Below, in pieces: positions 41,884 through 49,895 of a stretch of 50,030 bases of DNA; the stretch's first letter is position 1, and each line of letters starts with the position of its first letter. This DNA is from a virus. A program made the position numbers and the translations under genes. The notes beneath the pieces were generated by a model. The model was given only the letters and a program-made list of their open reading frames with translations, had not been told where the DNA came from and ran no database searches. The stretch spans positions 1-50,030 of IMG/VR virus record IMGVR_UViG_3300030329_004005; one strand, 5' to 3'.

Positions 41884-42443
41884 TATTTACCCCCTTCATT
41901 ATTATCTAATGGAACAAACTCTAATCCTTCATCTGTAATACCATTTAAGGCATCTAACAAAGAAAAGTTTTCTCCTAATTTTAATCCTGCTTCTTCTAAA
42001 AGTGGATCAGGTTTATCATGTTCTGGCACCCATCCGTGACCTCCCTTTTCATCAAAGTCTTTATCTAGCTTATTTTCTATGCTATCTTGCCTTGCTTTTT
42101 CAGATTCCATTTCTTTTTGAAACCAAGGATCAACTTCTTTTGGTGCTCCATATAATTCCCCTGGTTGTCCTGTGCCTTCTAGCATAGGATCTCTAGGAAT
42201 ATTGAGTGAGTCCATAACTGCTTCTTTTTCTAAATTCTTTTGATACTCTATTTGATCAGCGTTAAGTATTTCATCTGTAACAGCTTCTTTTATTTCATCA
42301 TATAATATATTATTCTGCTGATATTCTTTATTTACAACGCCTTCTCTGTCTTTAAATGGATTTACTTTTCCATGAACTGCTGGATCATACACCTTCAAAG
42401 AATCAGCTACTGCTTTTAATCTATCTCTTTCTTTATTAGCCAT
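41883..42443 (-). CDS. Hypothetical virion-associated protein (186 aa)
   Basis: A 186-residue acidic, polar protein between lysozyme and internal-protein genes. It is rich in Glu, Asp, Lys and Pro with little hydrophobic core, so it is probably extended or a scaffold-like linker. It overlaps the lysozyme gene by 8 nt and the next gene by one base. No family recognised. Confidence 0.55.
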   Translation of the reverse strand: MANKERDRLKAVADSLKVYDPAVHGKVNPFKDREGVVNKEYQQNNILYDEIKEAVTDEILNADQIEYQKNLEKEAVMDSLNIPRDPMLEGTGQPGELYGAPKEVDPWFQKEMESEKARQDSIENKLDKDFDEKGGHGWVPEHDKPDPLLEEAGLKLGENFSLLDALNGITDEGLEFVPLDNNEGGK

Positions 42444-42945
42444 TCATATTCTCCTTTATTTTTTCTATAGCTTCTACAAAATCCTCCACTCTAACTGGTG
42501 TTTGCTCTTTCCAGTTAGAAGGTTCTTTATCAGGTGGATTCTTATATAATAATTCTTGTATTGCAGCATCGTATTGTTTGTTTTTTAAACATCCCCATGT
42601 AGCTGGAAATTTCTTATGCCAACTTCTACCTAATTGATAGTTAACAGATATTAGTGCTATTTTAAAATCTTCATCTATTAAGTTTAATGATTTCATTTGT
42701 TCACCTGCTCCATCTAAAGCTGTTTTAATATCTTCTTTAAACCAATCATCAATAACTCTCTTTGGTACTAAAGACTTTACAGGATATTTTTCCTGCTCTT
42801 CTTTAGTAAGAAGATGCCCAATACCACAAGTAGGCTTACCTAATATATCCAAGTAAACACTTTGTTTATATCCTTCTCTAAGCTTAATATGCTCAAAAAG
42901 CTTTTCCATAAAAGCATCTTTCTTTCTTCCAAACCAAGGTATCAT
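42436..42945 (-). CDS. T4-type lysozyme (GH24 endolysin)
   Basis: A 169-residue muramidase that hydrolyses the peptidoglycan N-acetylmuramic-acid/N-acetylglucosamine bond. The catalytic triad of T4 lysozyme is present: E24 in KLREGYK, D33 in YLDILG and T39 in PTCGIGHLLT. Further family features are VNYQLGRSWHKKFPATW and a C-terminal helix. An N-terminal MIPWFGRKKD extension lacks a signal-anchor, so export should need the holin. It overlaps its neighbours by 1 and 8 nt. Because it lies among internal virion genes, it may also act from the particle. Confidence 0.9.
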   Translation of the reverse strand: MIPWFGRKKDAFMEKLFEHIKLREGYKQSVYLDILGKPTCGIGHLLTKEEQEKYPVKSLVPKRVIDDWFKEDIKTALDGAGEQMKSLNLIDEDFKIALISVNYQLGRSWHKKFPATWGCLKNKQYDAAIQELLYKNPPDKEPSNWKEQTPVRVEDFVEAIEKIKENMNG

Positions 42946-43637
42946 TATAAAATCCCTGTGCCTTTAAAAGCAGGCATATTAACTACCTCTTTAGCTTTTT
43001 TTATATTTTCATCATCTGGTTTAGCATAGTTATCAGGATCAAATAAAGGGTTATAGTCTTTATTATCTTTTAAATTGTCATCATCTGATGTTTTTTCTTC
43101 TTTAACCAATTTATCTTTATCAACAGGTTTCGGAGGACCGTATACTTCATTACTATCTATTCTATCACTATAGTCTTTTTCTTGCTCATAAGTAACGTAA
43201 CTATCTTGCACTATACCTTGAAGTTTTGCAGTTACTGGTTGTGGTCCTACTACTTGAACAGTTTCTCCATTGGCATTAATTTTATAATTTGTAACTGATT
43301 TAGTTAATAATTCAACCAAATCATTAGGATCTGCTCCTCTTGATACTGCTCTATCAATTCTTCTTAAAGCTTGAGGCAATTTACCTTTTTTTAATTTTTT
43401 AGCTATTCTACGTGCTTTTCTATCTGTTTTAGTGGCTTTAAGTTCTTGAATGCCTTTAACCATATCAACACCAATTTGCCCTGCTTCCCAACCTGCTCTT
43501 GCTCCTTCAAATGCTGATGCTGCATCATACATAGCTCTATTAAAAGGATCGTTTTCAGCTTTCATTTGCTGATTATAAGCATCTTCAGCAACATCCTTAT
43601 CAAATTGTTTCATTATTAAATCTACTCTACTAGCCAT
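42945..43637 (-). CDS. Hypothetical virion-associated protein (230 aa)
   Basis: A 230-residue protein. The first half is helical with a basic patch (DRKARRIAKKLKKGKLPQAL), the second half acidic and probably disordered (KTSDDDNLKDNKDYN). The segment EGARAGWEAGQIGVDMVKGI is mildly hydrophobic. It overlaps the 94-residue gene by 8 nt. Likely part of the virion interior by position; no family recognised. Confidence 0.55.
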   Translation of the reverse strand: MASRVDLIMKQFDKDVAEDAYNQQMKAENDPFNRAMYDAASAFEGARAGWEAGQIGVDMVKGIQELKATKTDRKARRIAKKLKKGKLPQALRRIDRAVSRGADPNDLVELLTKSVTNYKINANGETVQVVGPQPVTAKLQGIVQDSYVTYEQEKDYSDRIDSNEVYGPPKPVDKDKLVKEEKTSDDDNLKDNKDYNPLFDPDNYAKPDDENIKKAKEVVNMPAFKGTGIL

Positions 43638-43914
43638 TATCTCTCTCCAATTCAGTTTTAAACCATTCTTTTCCTATTTTATGATAAGAATAATACTTAT
43701 CACCATCTTTTACAAGCTTTGTATCTCCTTCTGTTCCTTCACTTGGGGTAGGTTTTCTTTCAAATTTAGTGCTTACTGCTGCTTGTTGTCTTACTTCTGT
43801 TGCAATACTTCTAGCACTTTTACGCCCACCACCAAGACCTTTTCTATCCTTTTCAGGTTTAAGAGTATTAGTTAAGTTAGAATAAAAATCTGGTAATTTT
43901 GCTTCCTTTGCCAT
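43630..43914 (-). CDS. Hypothetical small basic protein (94 aa)
   Basis: A 94-residue Lys/Ser/Thr-rich protein starting MAKEAKLPDFYSNLTNTLK with a Gly/Arg-rich GLGGGRKSARS stretch and a C-terminal YYSYHKIGKEWFKTELER that could be a small SH3-like tail. Its ATG overlaps the nozzle gene's stop (TAATG). No family recognised. Confidence 0.55.
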   Translation of the reverse strand: MAKEAKLPDFYSNLTNTLKPEKDRKGLGGGRKSARSIATEVRQQAAVSTKFERKPTPSEGTEGDTKLVKDGDKYYSYHKIGKEWFKTELERDNG

Positions 43915-46382
43915 TATCTTATACTCTTCAATCTATATACTATTTGTATATCATTAACTTCAAAATTAGTTCTTTCAGAATCTGCTTTAACAAATTTTAA
44001 CCCAAATGATTTAACTCTTTTAAAGTCGTCATGAACATCTGTTGATACACTTCTAATTTTTATTTTAGCAGTTCTATATGTTGTATCATTAGTTCCTGAT
44101 AAAGTAACTAAATCATGTTCAATTGCTGATCCACCATCATTTGTATCTGTAAATCCTTTAACAACAATACCATCTCCATTTTTATAGCTTATATAAATAG
44201 TGCTGATATTTTTATCTTGATTTGGTAGATCCATAGTATATGCTGGTGTAGTTAATTCTAAACTAAGATTACTAGAACCTTCTAATAAACCAGCCTCAGG
44301 ATTCCAATAACGTAATTCTTGATTACTTCCAATTCTTTCATACCAAACTAATTTACCATCATTTAAATTAACTAAATTTGTAATACTATTGCTAGTGCAT
44401 TTAGCTTTCCCTCTAACAAAAGATAAAGATTTTAAATCAATTTCTAAAACATTGTCAGAACTTCCATCGTAAGAAGTATTCGTAACAATTAATGTTTGTT
44501 TTTCTGGAACATATCCCAATTGTGCATTATCATGGTAATAATCAGTTCCCCAGTCTTTTAATTTCTTTTGACCATTTTCTCCTATTGTTAAATCTCTCAT
44601 TGATTCACCGTCATATACAAACAAACCATATTTATTAAACCATGCTACAAAACCTTCTGCTTCAACTACATGATAATCTTTTTCACATCCTTTAAAATGT
44701 AAAGTTCCTTCTAAAAATTCAATATCTCTACTAACGTTAATGATATATAACGTATTACGTTTAAATTCAAGTAACTTACTTCCAACTGAAGCTAATTTAA
44801 CTATATCATCACCATCGTTTATTTCAACATCTAATCTTCTTTCAAATTCAAAATGATCAAATTCATTTACTAAAGATTTTAAAACAGTATCATTAGCTGT
44901 TTGTAGTTTATTATTAGTATCGTAATACATTATATTGCCGATATATGCTCTACGATTTATTATTGTAGAGGTTTTAAAACTTGTTCCAGCTCTACCCATA
45001 ACATTTCTATTTCTATCAATATGGGGCTCATCTGTTGGCAATGATTGAACATTTTGTATTCCAAGTATCTTCATAGCTGCAGAAGATGATGCACCCCAAC
45101 TTCCTCCTGTTTGATAAAAATATTTATCATTATCTCCAGTTCCTGATAAAGCTGCACATGTTCCATCTCCATCTTCATCATCGTGTGTAGTAAATCCAAA
45201 TGCAATCCAGTTATCGAATCCTCCAATTCTATATCCTTTTTCAAAATCAACTTCAAAGAATAAATACTTTTGTCCAAAGTTAGTTTGAACTGAAGATGTA
45301 TAATCTTCTGCTATTGCCCAATAGATATTAATACCAGTTTGTCTTGGATTATCTGGTAATCTTCCAATAAATGCATAATTAAATGTTTTTTTAGTATCAG
45401 CTGTTACAGTAGGTTGAGATATATACCCAACATGAACAAGGTCTGATTCTTGATCTCCATAAACATTAGAAGCAAATATTGCAATTCTTTTATTAGAAGC
45501 ACCAGTATATGCAAAAATACTAGCACCTGCATCATCACTAGTGTCAGTTGCAGGATCTAACCAAGCCCAAAAACCTAAAGTTCCATAACCTGTTGCAAAT
45601 GCAGAATGTCCATCTAAAGCATCTGATAAAGTTGCTAAAGTATCAGTCCCACTTGGAGTTATAGTATTTCCTGAAACAGTCCAACTTGCTATATCTTGAT
45701 TAAATACAAGTTCTGATCTATTTGCTAAGAAAACTGTAGGGGATATATCTTTAGTATCATATCCATAACCATCAGGAGTTTCTGTTGCATCTCCTAATAG
45801 TGGTGAAAGATATTGATTAGCTACCTTAAATCCATTAACTTGCTTAAGGATAAGAACAGGAACATCAGCTGCCACAGCTCCATAGGTAAAAACTTTATCA
45901 AGATATCCATACCATTTATTTTGATTTTGTGGACCTCCAGCAGTAACACTGTAATCATGTGCAGAAACTCTAACTTCACCATCAACTGCATAGTAATCAA
46001 CCTTTGCTGCTGCACTTCCATAATCAATGTCTGAACCAGTTTCATATGCTCCGTCTGTTCTATCAAATACTTTAACTTTTGTATTACCTATATCGTTAAT
46101 TAATAACATTTCGGTATTAGCCAAAGCTCCATCAGCTGGATCTCTATCTGAATTAAAATGAAATAATCCATTACCATGGTTAATAGCACTGGCAAACTGT
46201 TCTTCATCAGCACTGCTAACATGTGGTAAGTTTTTAACCGAACCTAATACCTTTAGAGTTCCAGGTCTTTCAACAGAAAATCCGTCAATAAGCTGGAACT
46301 CATTTACTAGTAAGTCTCTAGCATTGGTATTGTCGTTTAAACCGCCACTAAAATTTGTTAAGTTTAATACTTTTTTGGGCAC
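43914..46382 (-). CDS. Putative tail nozzle / tail tubular protein B-like
   Basis: An 822-residue protein starting MPKKVLNLTNFSGGLNDNTN and continuing LLVNEFQLIDGFSVERPGTL. The Asn-Phe-Ser-Gly-Gly-Leu-Asn start followed by an acidic Glu-x-x-x-x-x-(Asp/Asn) stretch is common in podovirus nozzle proteins and related beta-propeller structural proteins. The body is beta-rich and aromatic. It would form the tail tube tip through which DNA leaves. The alternative is another large beta-rich virion protein; the position before internal proteins favours a nozzle. Confidence 0.65.
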   Translation of the reverse strand: MPKKVLNLTNFSGGLNDNTNARDLLVNEFQLIDGFSVERPGTLKVLGSVKNLPHVSSADEEQFASAINHGNGLFHFNSDRDPADGALANTEMLLINDIGNTKVKVFDRTDGAYETGSDIDYGSAAAKVDYYAVDGEVRVSAHDYSVTAGGPQNQNKWYGYLDKVFTYGAVAADVPVLILKQVNGFKVANQYLSPLLGDATETPDGYGYDTKDISPTVFLANRSELVFNQDIASWTVSGNTITPSGTDTLATLSDALDGHSAFATGYGTLGFWAWLDPATDTSDDAGASIFAYTGASNKRIAIFASNVYGDQESDLVHVGYISQPTVTADTKKTFNYAFIGRLPDNPRQTGINIYWAIAEDYTSSVQTNFGQKYLFFEVDFEKGYRIGGFDNWIAFGFTTHDDEDGDGTCAALSGTGDNDKYFYQTGGSWGASSSAAMKILGIQNVQSLPTDEPHIDRNRNVMGRAGTSFKTSTIINRRAYIGNIMYYDTNNKLQTANDTVLKSLVNEFDHFEFERRLDVEINDGDDIVKLASVGSKLLEFKRNTLYIINVSRDIEFLEGTLHFKGCEKDYHVVEAEGFVAWFNKYGLFVYDGESMRDLTIGENGQKKLKDWGTDYYHDNAQLGYVPEKQTLIVTNTSYDGSSDNVLEIDLKSLSFVRGKAKCTSNSITNLVNLNDGKLVWYERIGSNQELRYWNPEAGLLEGSSNLSLELTTPAYTMDLPNQDKNISTIYISYKNGDGIVVKGFTDTNDGGSAIEHDLVTLSGTNDTTYRTAKIKIRSVSTDVHDDFKRVKSFGLKFVKADSERTNFEVNDIQIVYRLKSIR

Positions 46383-46512
46383 GACTTTTCATTCCTTTTT
46401 TTAGTTTAGTTTTTTTGCCTTTTTTAAGATTATGCATTCTTCTATCCTTGTCTATGTTTGTCTCCATCCAAGGATTACCTTTTAATGAATTTGTTGTAAA
46501 TATCTTACTCAT
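46348..46512 (-). CDS. Small basic protein (54 aa) overlapping two genes
   Basis: A 54-residue Lys/Arg-rich frame starting MSKIFTTNSLKGNPWMETNI. It fills the 122-nt gap between metallophosphoesterase and nozzle genes, overlapping the former by 8 nt and the latter by 35 nt. The basic second half resembles other small basic proteins of this arm. Ribosome-binding site weak, so moderate confidence. Confidence 0.5.
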   Translation of the reverse strand: MSKIFTTNSLKGNPWMETNIDKDRRMHNLKKGKKTKLKKGMKSRAQKSIKLNKF

Positions 46513-47272
46513 TACCGTCTATTATCTCTCCCCATACTGATGTTTTACCATCAAATATTTCTACTACTTCTACTTTAAATTGCTCATTGTCAAACCAATC
46601 AACAATAGCAAATGCATGAACCCAATTATGTAACCTACCTTTAAGCCACTTATTGTTTTCATGAGACATATCTTTTAAACATCCTAAAGACCAAGCTCCA
46701 ATAGTTCCGCCTAACTTAGTCTGCGTATGTCTTTGAACATCGTGAGTATGTCCATAAATCACGTTCTCCCCATATGTTTCAAGATGCTTTTTAGCATGAT
46801 ACATAGTTGCAAATGCACCATGGAAAAAAGTAAGCTTTCCAACTTGTATAGGAAGATTATATTCACTATACTTGTATCCTCTTTCTTTTATTTTACACGC
46901 TTTATAAAAAGAGTGATCAACCATATAAGGATACTTAGTAACAAAATTATCCAACCAGAGATCATGGTTACCTTGTAATAGATACTTTTCTTTACATCCC
47001 ACTTCTTTAAGGACTTCATCCCAAACATCTAATCCCTCGTTTACTAATTTTATATCTTCATTGATTAACGGTAATTGGTATTCTAATGGTGGTAATTTTT
47101 TATCTTTATACCTCCATGCTGATACTGATTCCCATTCACCAACATCTCCTAAATTTACAAATACATTAGGTTTTACTTTCTTAATTGCTTTAATTACACA
47201 ATTAACTGCAGCTTTATCCTCCAACGGATAATGCTGGTCTGGTATTATGATACCACGTTTTTTTACTTTCAT
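46505..47272 (-). CDS. Calcineurin-like metallophosphoesterase
   Basis: A 255-residue enzyme with all main metal-binding motifs: D12-x-H14 (IIIPDQHYP), D43 in NLGDVGEW, N102-H103-D104 in LQGNHDLW, H151 and G174-H175-T176-H177. The family cleaves phosphomono- or diesters using two metal ions. A GGGAGG ribosome-binding site precedes the ATG. It is encoded with the holin and structural genes, so it is expressed late; DNA-end trimming, RNA turnover or removal of a host signalling nucleotide are possible roles that the sequence does not decide. Confidence 0.85.
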   Translation of the reverse strand: MKVKKRGIIIPDQHYPLEDKAAVNCVIKAIKKVKPNVFVNLGDVGEWESVSAWRYKDKKLPPLEYQLPLINEDIKLVNEGLDVWDEVLKEVGCKEKYLLQGNHDLWLDNFVTKYPYMVDHSFYKACKIKERGYKYSEYNLPIQVGKLTFFHGAFATMYHAKKHLETYGENVIYGHTHDVQRHTQTKLGGTIGAWSLGCLKDMSHENNKWLKGRLHNWVHAFAIVDWFDNEQFKVEVVEIFDGKTSVWGEIIDGNE

Positions 47273-47280
47273 AAACCTCC

Positions 47281-47652
47281 CTAAGCTGATCTTTTAACTT
47301 TTTCTAGGCTGCGCATTCCCCCAAGCCCCAGCATACCAAAAAGTACGGTGGTTAGAGTGCCCATGTCAAACACAGGCAACTCTACTGGATTCCCACTAGC
47401 ATAGAATATAAAGGTTAATAAAGGCTGTATGATAAAGTGATATGCAAGTGCTGTGGAACAAACCCATCCTGTGAAAGGTCTCCAACCACTTACGAACTTG
47501 GACGTATGTCCTGCTTCTACTTTATTAACTTCGAGTTGAGCTTTGTTGATTTCATTAATCATCATAGCTTTCTCTTCTTTATCTAAGGTAAATCTATCAA
47601 CATTGTCTGATACTTTGTCAATTATTTTACCAACTATGTCTAATTTAGGCAT
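47281..47652 (-). CDS. Holin (3TM-type)
   Basis: A 123-residue protein starting at ATG 47652 with AAGGA 8 nt upstream; an in-frame TTG further up is less likely. The first half is a charged helix (DKEEKAMMINEINKAQLEVN). Then SKFVSGWRPFTGWVCSTALA leads into membrane segments (YHFIIQPLLTFIFYA and MGTLTTVLFGMLGLGGM). The Gly-Trp-Arg-Pro-x-x-Gly-Trp motif is a hallmark of the 3TM phage holin family. It would open the inner membrane to release the lysozyme. Confidence 0.8.
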   Translation of the reverse strand: MPKLDIVGKIIDKVSDNVDRFTLDKEEKAMMINEINKAQLEVNKVEAGHTSKFVSGWRPFTGWVCSTALAYHFIIQPLLTFIFYASGNPVELPVFDMGTLTTVLFGMLGLGGMRSLEKVKRSA

Positions 47653-47851
47653 CTTTACATTCCTTGTCGCAATCGTCAATTCCTTGTAAATATCCTTGTT
47701 TTCCAACAATCATTGATTTAACTTCTGACAATTTCATTTGTGAATCTTGTATAAGTTTCACAAGGTCATTATGTTGTTCTATTAAAAGATCTAGCTCTTT
47801 CATAGCTTTCTCTTTTAGATCTGGATTTACGTTTACTTCCTTTTTTGCCAT
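47645..47851 (-). CDS. Small coiled-coil protein next to the holin (68 aa)
   Basis: A 68-residue protein with AGGAGG before the ATG, starting MAKKEVNVNPDLKEKAMKEL. Residues 10-50 are one coiled coil. The C-terminus carries two cysteines (DDCDKECKDA). It overlaps the holin start by 8 nt. A lysis-regulating or structural role is possible; it lacks a membrane segment or lipobox, so it is not an obvious spanin. Confidence 0.6.
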   Translation of the reverse strand: MAKKEVNVNPDLKEKAMKELDLLIEQHNDLVKLIQDSQMKLSEVKSMIVGKQGYLQGIDDCDKECKDA

Positions 47852-47875
47852 TTGGCCTCCTGGTTATGATTTAAC

Positions 47876-47983
47876 TTATCGAACATCACTGTTCTTTTTT
47901 CGGTATCCACGAATTTTCTTTTCAAGATTCTTTAATCTTTTTCGAATCTTACTTTTCATTTTACCAAAACGTTTGTATCCCAT
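47876..47983 (-). CDS. Possible tiny basic protein (35 aa)
   Basis: A 35-residue frame starting MGYKRFGKMKSKIRKRLKNL, almost entirely basic and helical. It occupies the gap between the 156- and 68-residue genes. Ribosome-binding site weak (AAAGGG, 12 nt away). Similar in composition to adjacent basic proteins. Confidence 0.45.
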   Translation of the reverse strand: MGYKRFGKMKSKIRKRLKNLEKKIRGYRKKNSDVR

Positions 47984-47988
47984 GTATT

Positions 47989-48459
47989 CTATCTACCCTT
48001 TAGTTTTGTTCTATTAGGTAGTGCTTTTTTACGTCTAGCAGATTGCTTTTTAGCAGTTGCTCTATTTTTTTTCCAAGCAGATTTAATCCAACCTCCTATG
48101 CCTTTGCCTTTTTTAGCTGGCTTAGCTTTTGTTTTAGGTTTCTTCAATGCAGTAGAATATGATCTACCATTGATTTTAACTGTTTTCTTTCCTGCTTTTC
48201 TAGCTGCTGCGATCTTAGACTTAGTTGATTTAGCTCCTTTAGAACCTTTAGCGTATACTGGATAAGTACCACCTTTGGTCTTTTTCAATGCTTTAACATC
48301 TTTTTTACGAGTTATTTTTCTTCCAGTCTTCTTCTTTCTATCCGCTCTATTCGTCTGTCTTATAGACTTTTTTAAGGCTCTTTTCTTTTTTCTAGCCATT
48401 TTCTTTTTTTTCTTAGGTCTCCCTACTTTACTTCCATATGTGCCTGCTCCTTTTGGCAT
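47989..48459 (-). CDS. Highly basic histone-like virion protein
   Basis: A 156-residue protein in which Lys and Arg dominate (MPKGAGTYGSKVGRPKKKKK). It contains GGTYPVYAKGSKGAKSTKSK followed by AARKAGKKTVKINGRSYST, a motif I associate with small structural proteins of marine phages (Tyr-Pro-x-Tyr ... Ala-Ala-Arg-x-Ala-Gly ... Gly-Arg-x-Tyr). The rest is compositionally like a DNA-condensing tail. Probably bound to packaged DNA or the virion; not essential features for enzymatic activity are seen. Confidence 0.65.
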   Translation of the reverse strand: MPKGAGTYGSKVGRPKKKKKMARKKKRALKKSIRQTNRADRKKKTGRKITRKKDVKALKKTKGGTYPVYAKGSKGAKSTKSKIAAARKAGKKTVKINGRSYSTALKKPKTKAKPAKKGKGIGGWIKSAWKKNRATAKKQSARRKKALPNRTKLKGR

Positions 48460-48460
48460 C

Positions 48461-48589
48461 TTATGCTCCCTTCTTTTTGTTGCACTTGCATTTAGGTAAG
48501 TATTTACCTAACTTGTCCATATAACCATAGTGACATATTGACCAATACATCATGTTACCCATGATTAATCCTATTAAAAATTTTAACAT
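48461..48589 (-). CDS. Small membrane protein (42 aa)
   Basis: A 42-residue frame starting MLKFLIGLIMGNMMYWSICH. Residues 1-17 form one hydrophobic helix, followed by a Lys/Cys-rich tail (PKCKCNKKK). The second of two tandem ATGs (48589) is used because AGGAG is then 5 nt upstream. It may belong to the lysis functions by position. Confidence 0.55.
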   Translation of the reverse strand: MLKFLIGLIMGNMMYWSICHYGYMDKLGKYLPKCKCNKKKGA

Positions 48590-48810
48590 CATTTCTCCTT
48601 TTTTTTATTTTGGGATTTAAATCCTTGGGCTCTTGATCTTGCTGCCCCTTTTTTAATATTGGATTTAGCCCATTTTTTAAATTTTGATACATTAGCTTTT
48701 CTATTTTTTTTCAGCTGTTTCAAAATTGCCTTATGATTTTTTTGTCTTCTTCTCACACTACTTGGATTAAACCAGTTCGAAGGTGAATAGTCACTATATT
48801 TATCTGCCAT
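48589..48810 (-). CDS. Small basic protein (73 aa)
   Basis: A 73-residue Lys/Arg/Ser-rich protein starting MADKYSDYSPSNWFNPSSVR with an AGGAG ribosome-binding site. After a short aromatic N-terminus the remainder is basic and helical (KKWAKSNIKKGAARSRAQ). Along with the 156- and 35-residue proteins it forms a cluster of basic late proteins. No family recognised. Confidence 0.65.
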   Translation of the reverse strand: MADKYSDYSPSNWFNPSSVRRRQKNHKAILKQLKKNRKANVSKFKKWAKSNIKKGAARSRAQGFKSQNKKKEK

Positions 48811-48821
48811 TTTACTTTCTC

Positions 48822-49895
48822 CTAGTATATCAACCAGTTAAAACCAGTAGTTGCTTCATAGCTTTTGATATCATACATGTTAATATAACGACTTTGGATG
48901 AAAATTCCAAGCTTTTTATTTAATTTCCATCCTAATACTAAACCTGCATCATAGTCCATTCCATACTTAGCAGAATCATAATTAAATGAATAATCTGACA
49001 TTCCTTTATTATAAGGATATGCAGTAGCCCACATATGAATCCAACTGTTCTCTAGGTATTTATAATAATCCATTCCTATGGATAATGCTAATTCATGTTG
49101 ATATCCAAGATTACGAGCATACTCTTCATTGTAATCATCTACTATATCACCATATACTTCAGTATAGAATTGTTCATCGGTAGTAGCTACAAGATTTCCT
49201 TCAGCATCCCACCATAAATAATCGTAATACTGATAACCATATTGAGTATATTGCAACTCCCAGCTATCTGTATATCCTTTATCGTAAGCAAATAACCAAA
49301 AGGGGATATACTCACTAATGTCTATACCTTGTTCATCCCACCATAAATCAATAGGTAGGAAGTCTAAATATGCTGGATGTGATCTAGCTGCGATACCCAT
49401 AGATAAATCTAAATTACCTAAATTTTTTCTATATCTCATATCTATTGCAGCAAACTCTAAGTCTTCTAATCCCATTGCATCATAGTTAGCTTTAAATATA
49501 AATTTAGGTGCTAAATATCGTAACATATATTCATGGTTATCAAATTCTTCACCAAATTGTTTATGTTGAGAGTATTCTAATATATATTCCCAACCTTGTG
49601 CCATACCATTACCAATCATAACACTTTCATTGATAGGAGCTTCTTTCCCTGTATACCATACTTCAGGTTTATTCTCATAATCAAATCGTGCTAACTTTCT
49701 AATACCTAAAGTTAAAGAACCGTGATCTTCTAATTCTTCCTGTATTTCTTGTAAAGCACCATTACTTACTTGATAGGTTTGATCTTTTGTTAAAGGACTT
49801 GTTAAATTATATGCTCCATAAATAGTGCTAAACTTAAAAAAGTCTTGAGCACTCAAAGAGCACATTAACATTAATCCTACTAATAGTTTTTTCAT
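48822..49895 (-). CDS. Secreted outer-membrane beta-barrel-like protein encoded by the phage
   Basis: A 357-residue protein with a Sec signal peptide (MKKLLVGLMLMCSLSA, cleavage expected before QDFF). The mature part alternates aromatic and polar residues with many Tyr, Trp and Asp (for example YTQYGYQYYDYLWWD) and ends FNWLIY, as in outer-membrane barrels with a C-terminal aromatic. AAGGAGG precedes the start. A phage-made outer-membrane protein could block receptors against other phages or alter the host surface late in infection; homology to host proteins cannot be judged here. Its start overlaps the upstream partial gene (TAATG). Confidence 0.65.
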   Translation of the reverse strand: MKKLLVGLMLMCSLSAQDFFKFSTIYGAYNLTSPLTKDQTYQVSNGALQEIQEELEDHGSLTLGIRKLARFDYENKPEVWYTGKEAPINESVMIGNGMAQGWEYILEYSQHKQFGEEFDNHEYMLRYLAPKFIFKANYDAMGLEDLEFAAIDMRYRKNLGNLDLSMGIAARSHPAYLDFLPIDLWWDEQGIDISEYIPFWLFAYDKGYTDSWELQYTQYGYQYYDYLWWDAEGNLVATTDEQFYTEVYGDIVDDYNEEYARNLGYQHELALSIGMDYYKYLENSWIHMWATAYPYNKGMSDYSFNYDSAKYGMDYDAGLVLGWKLNKKLGIFIQSRYINMYDIKSYEATTGFNWLIY

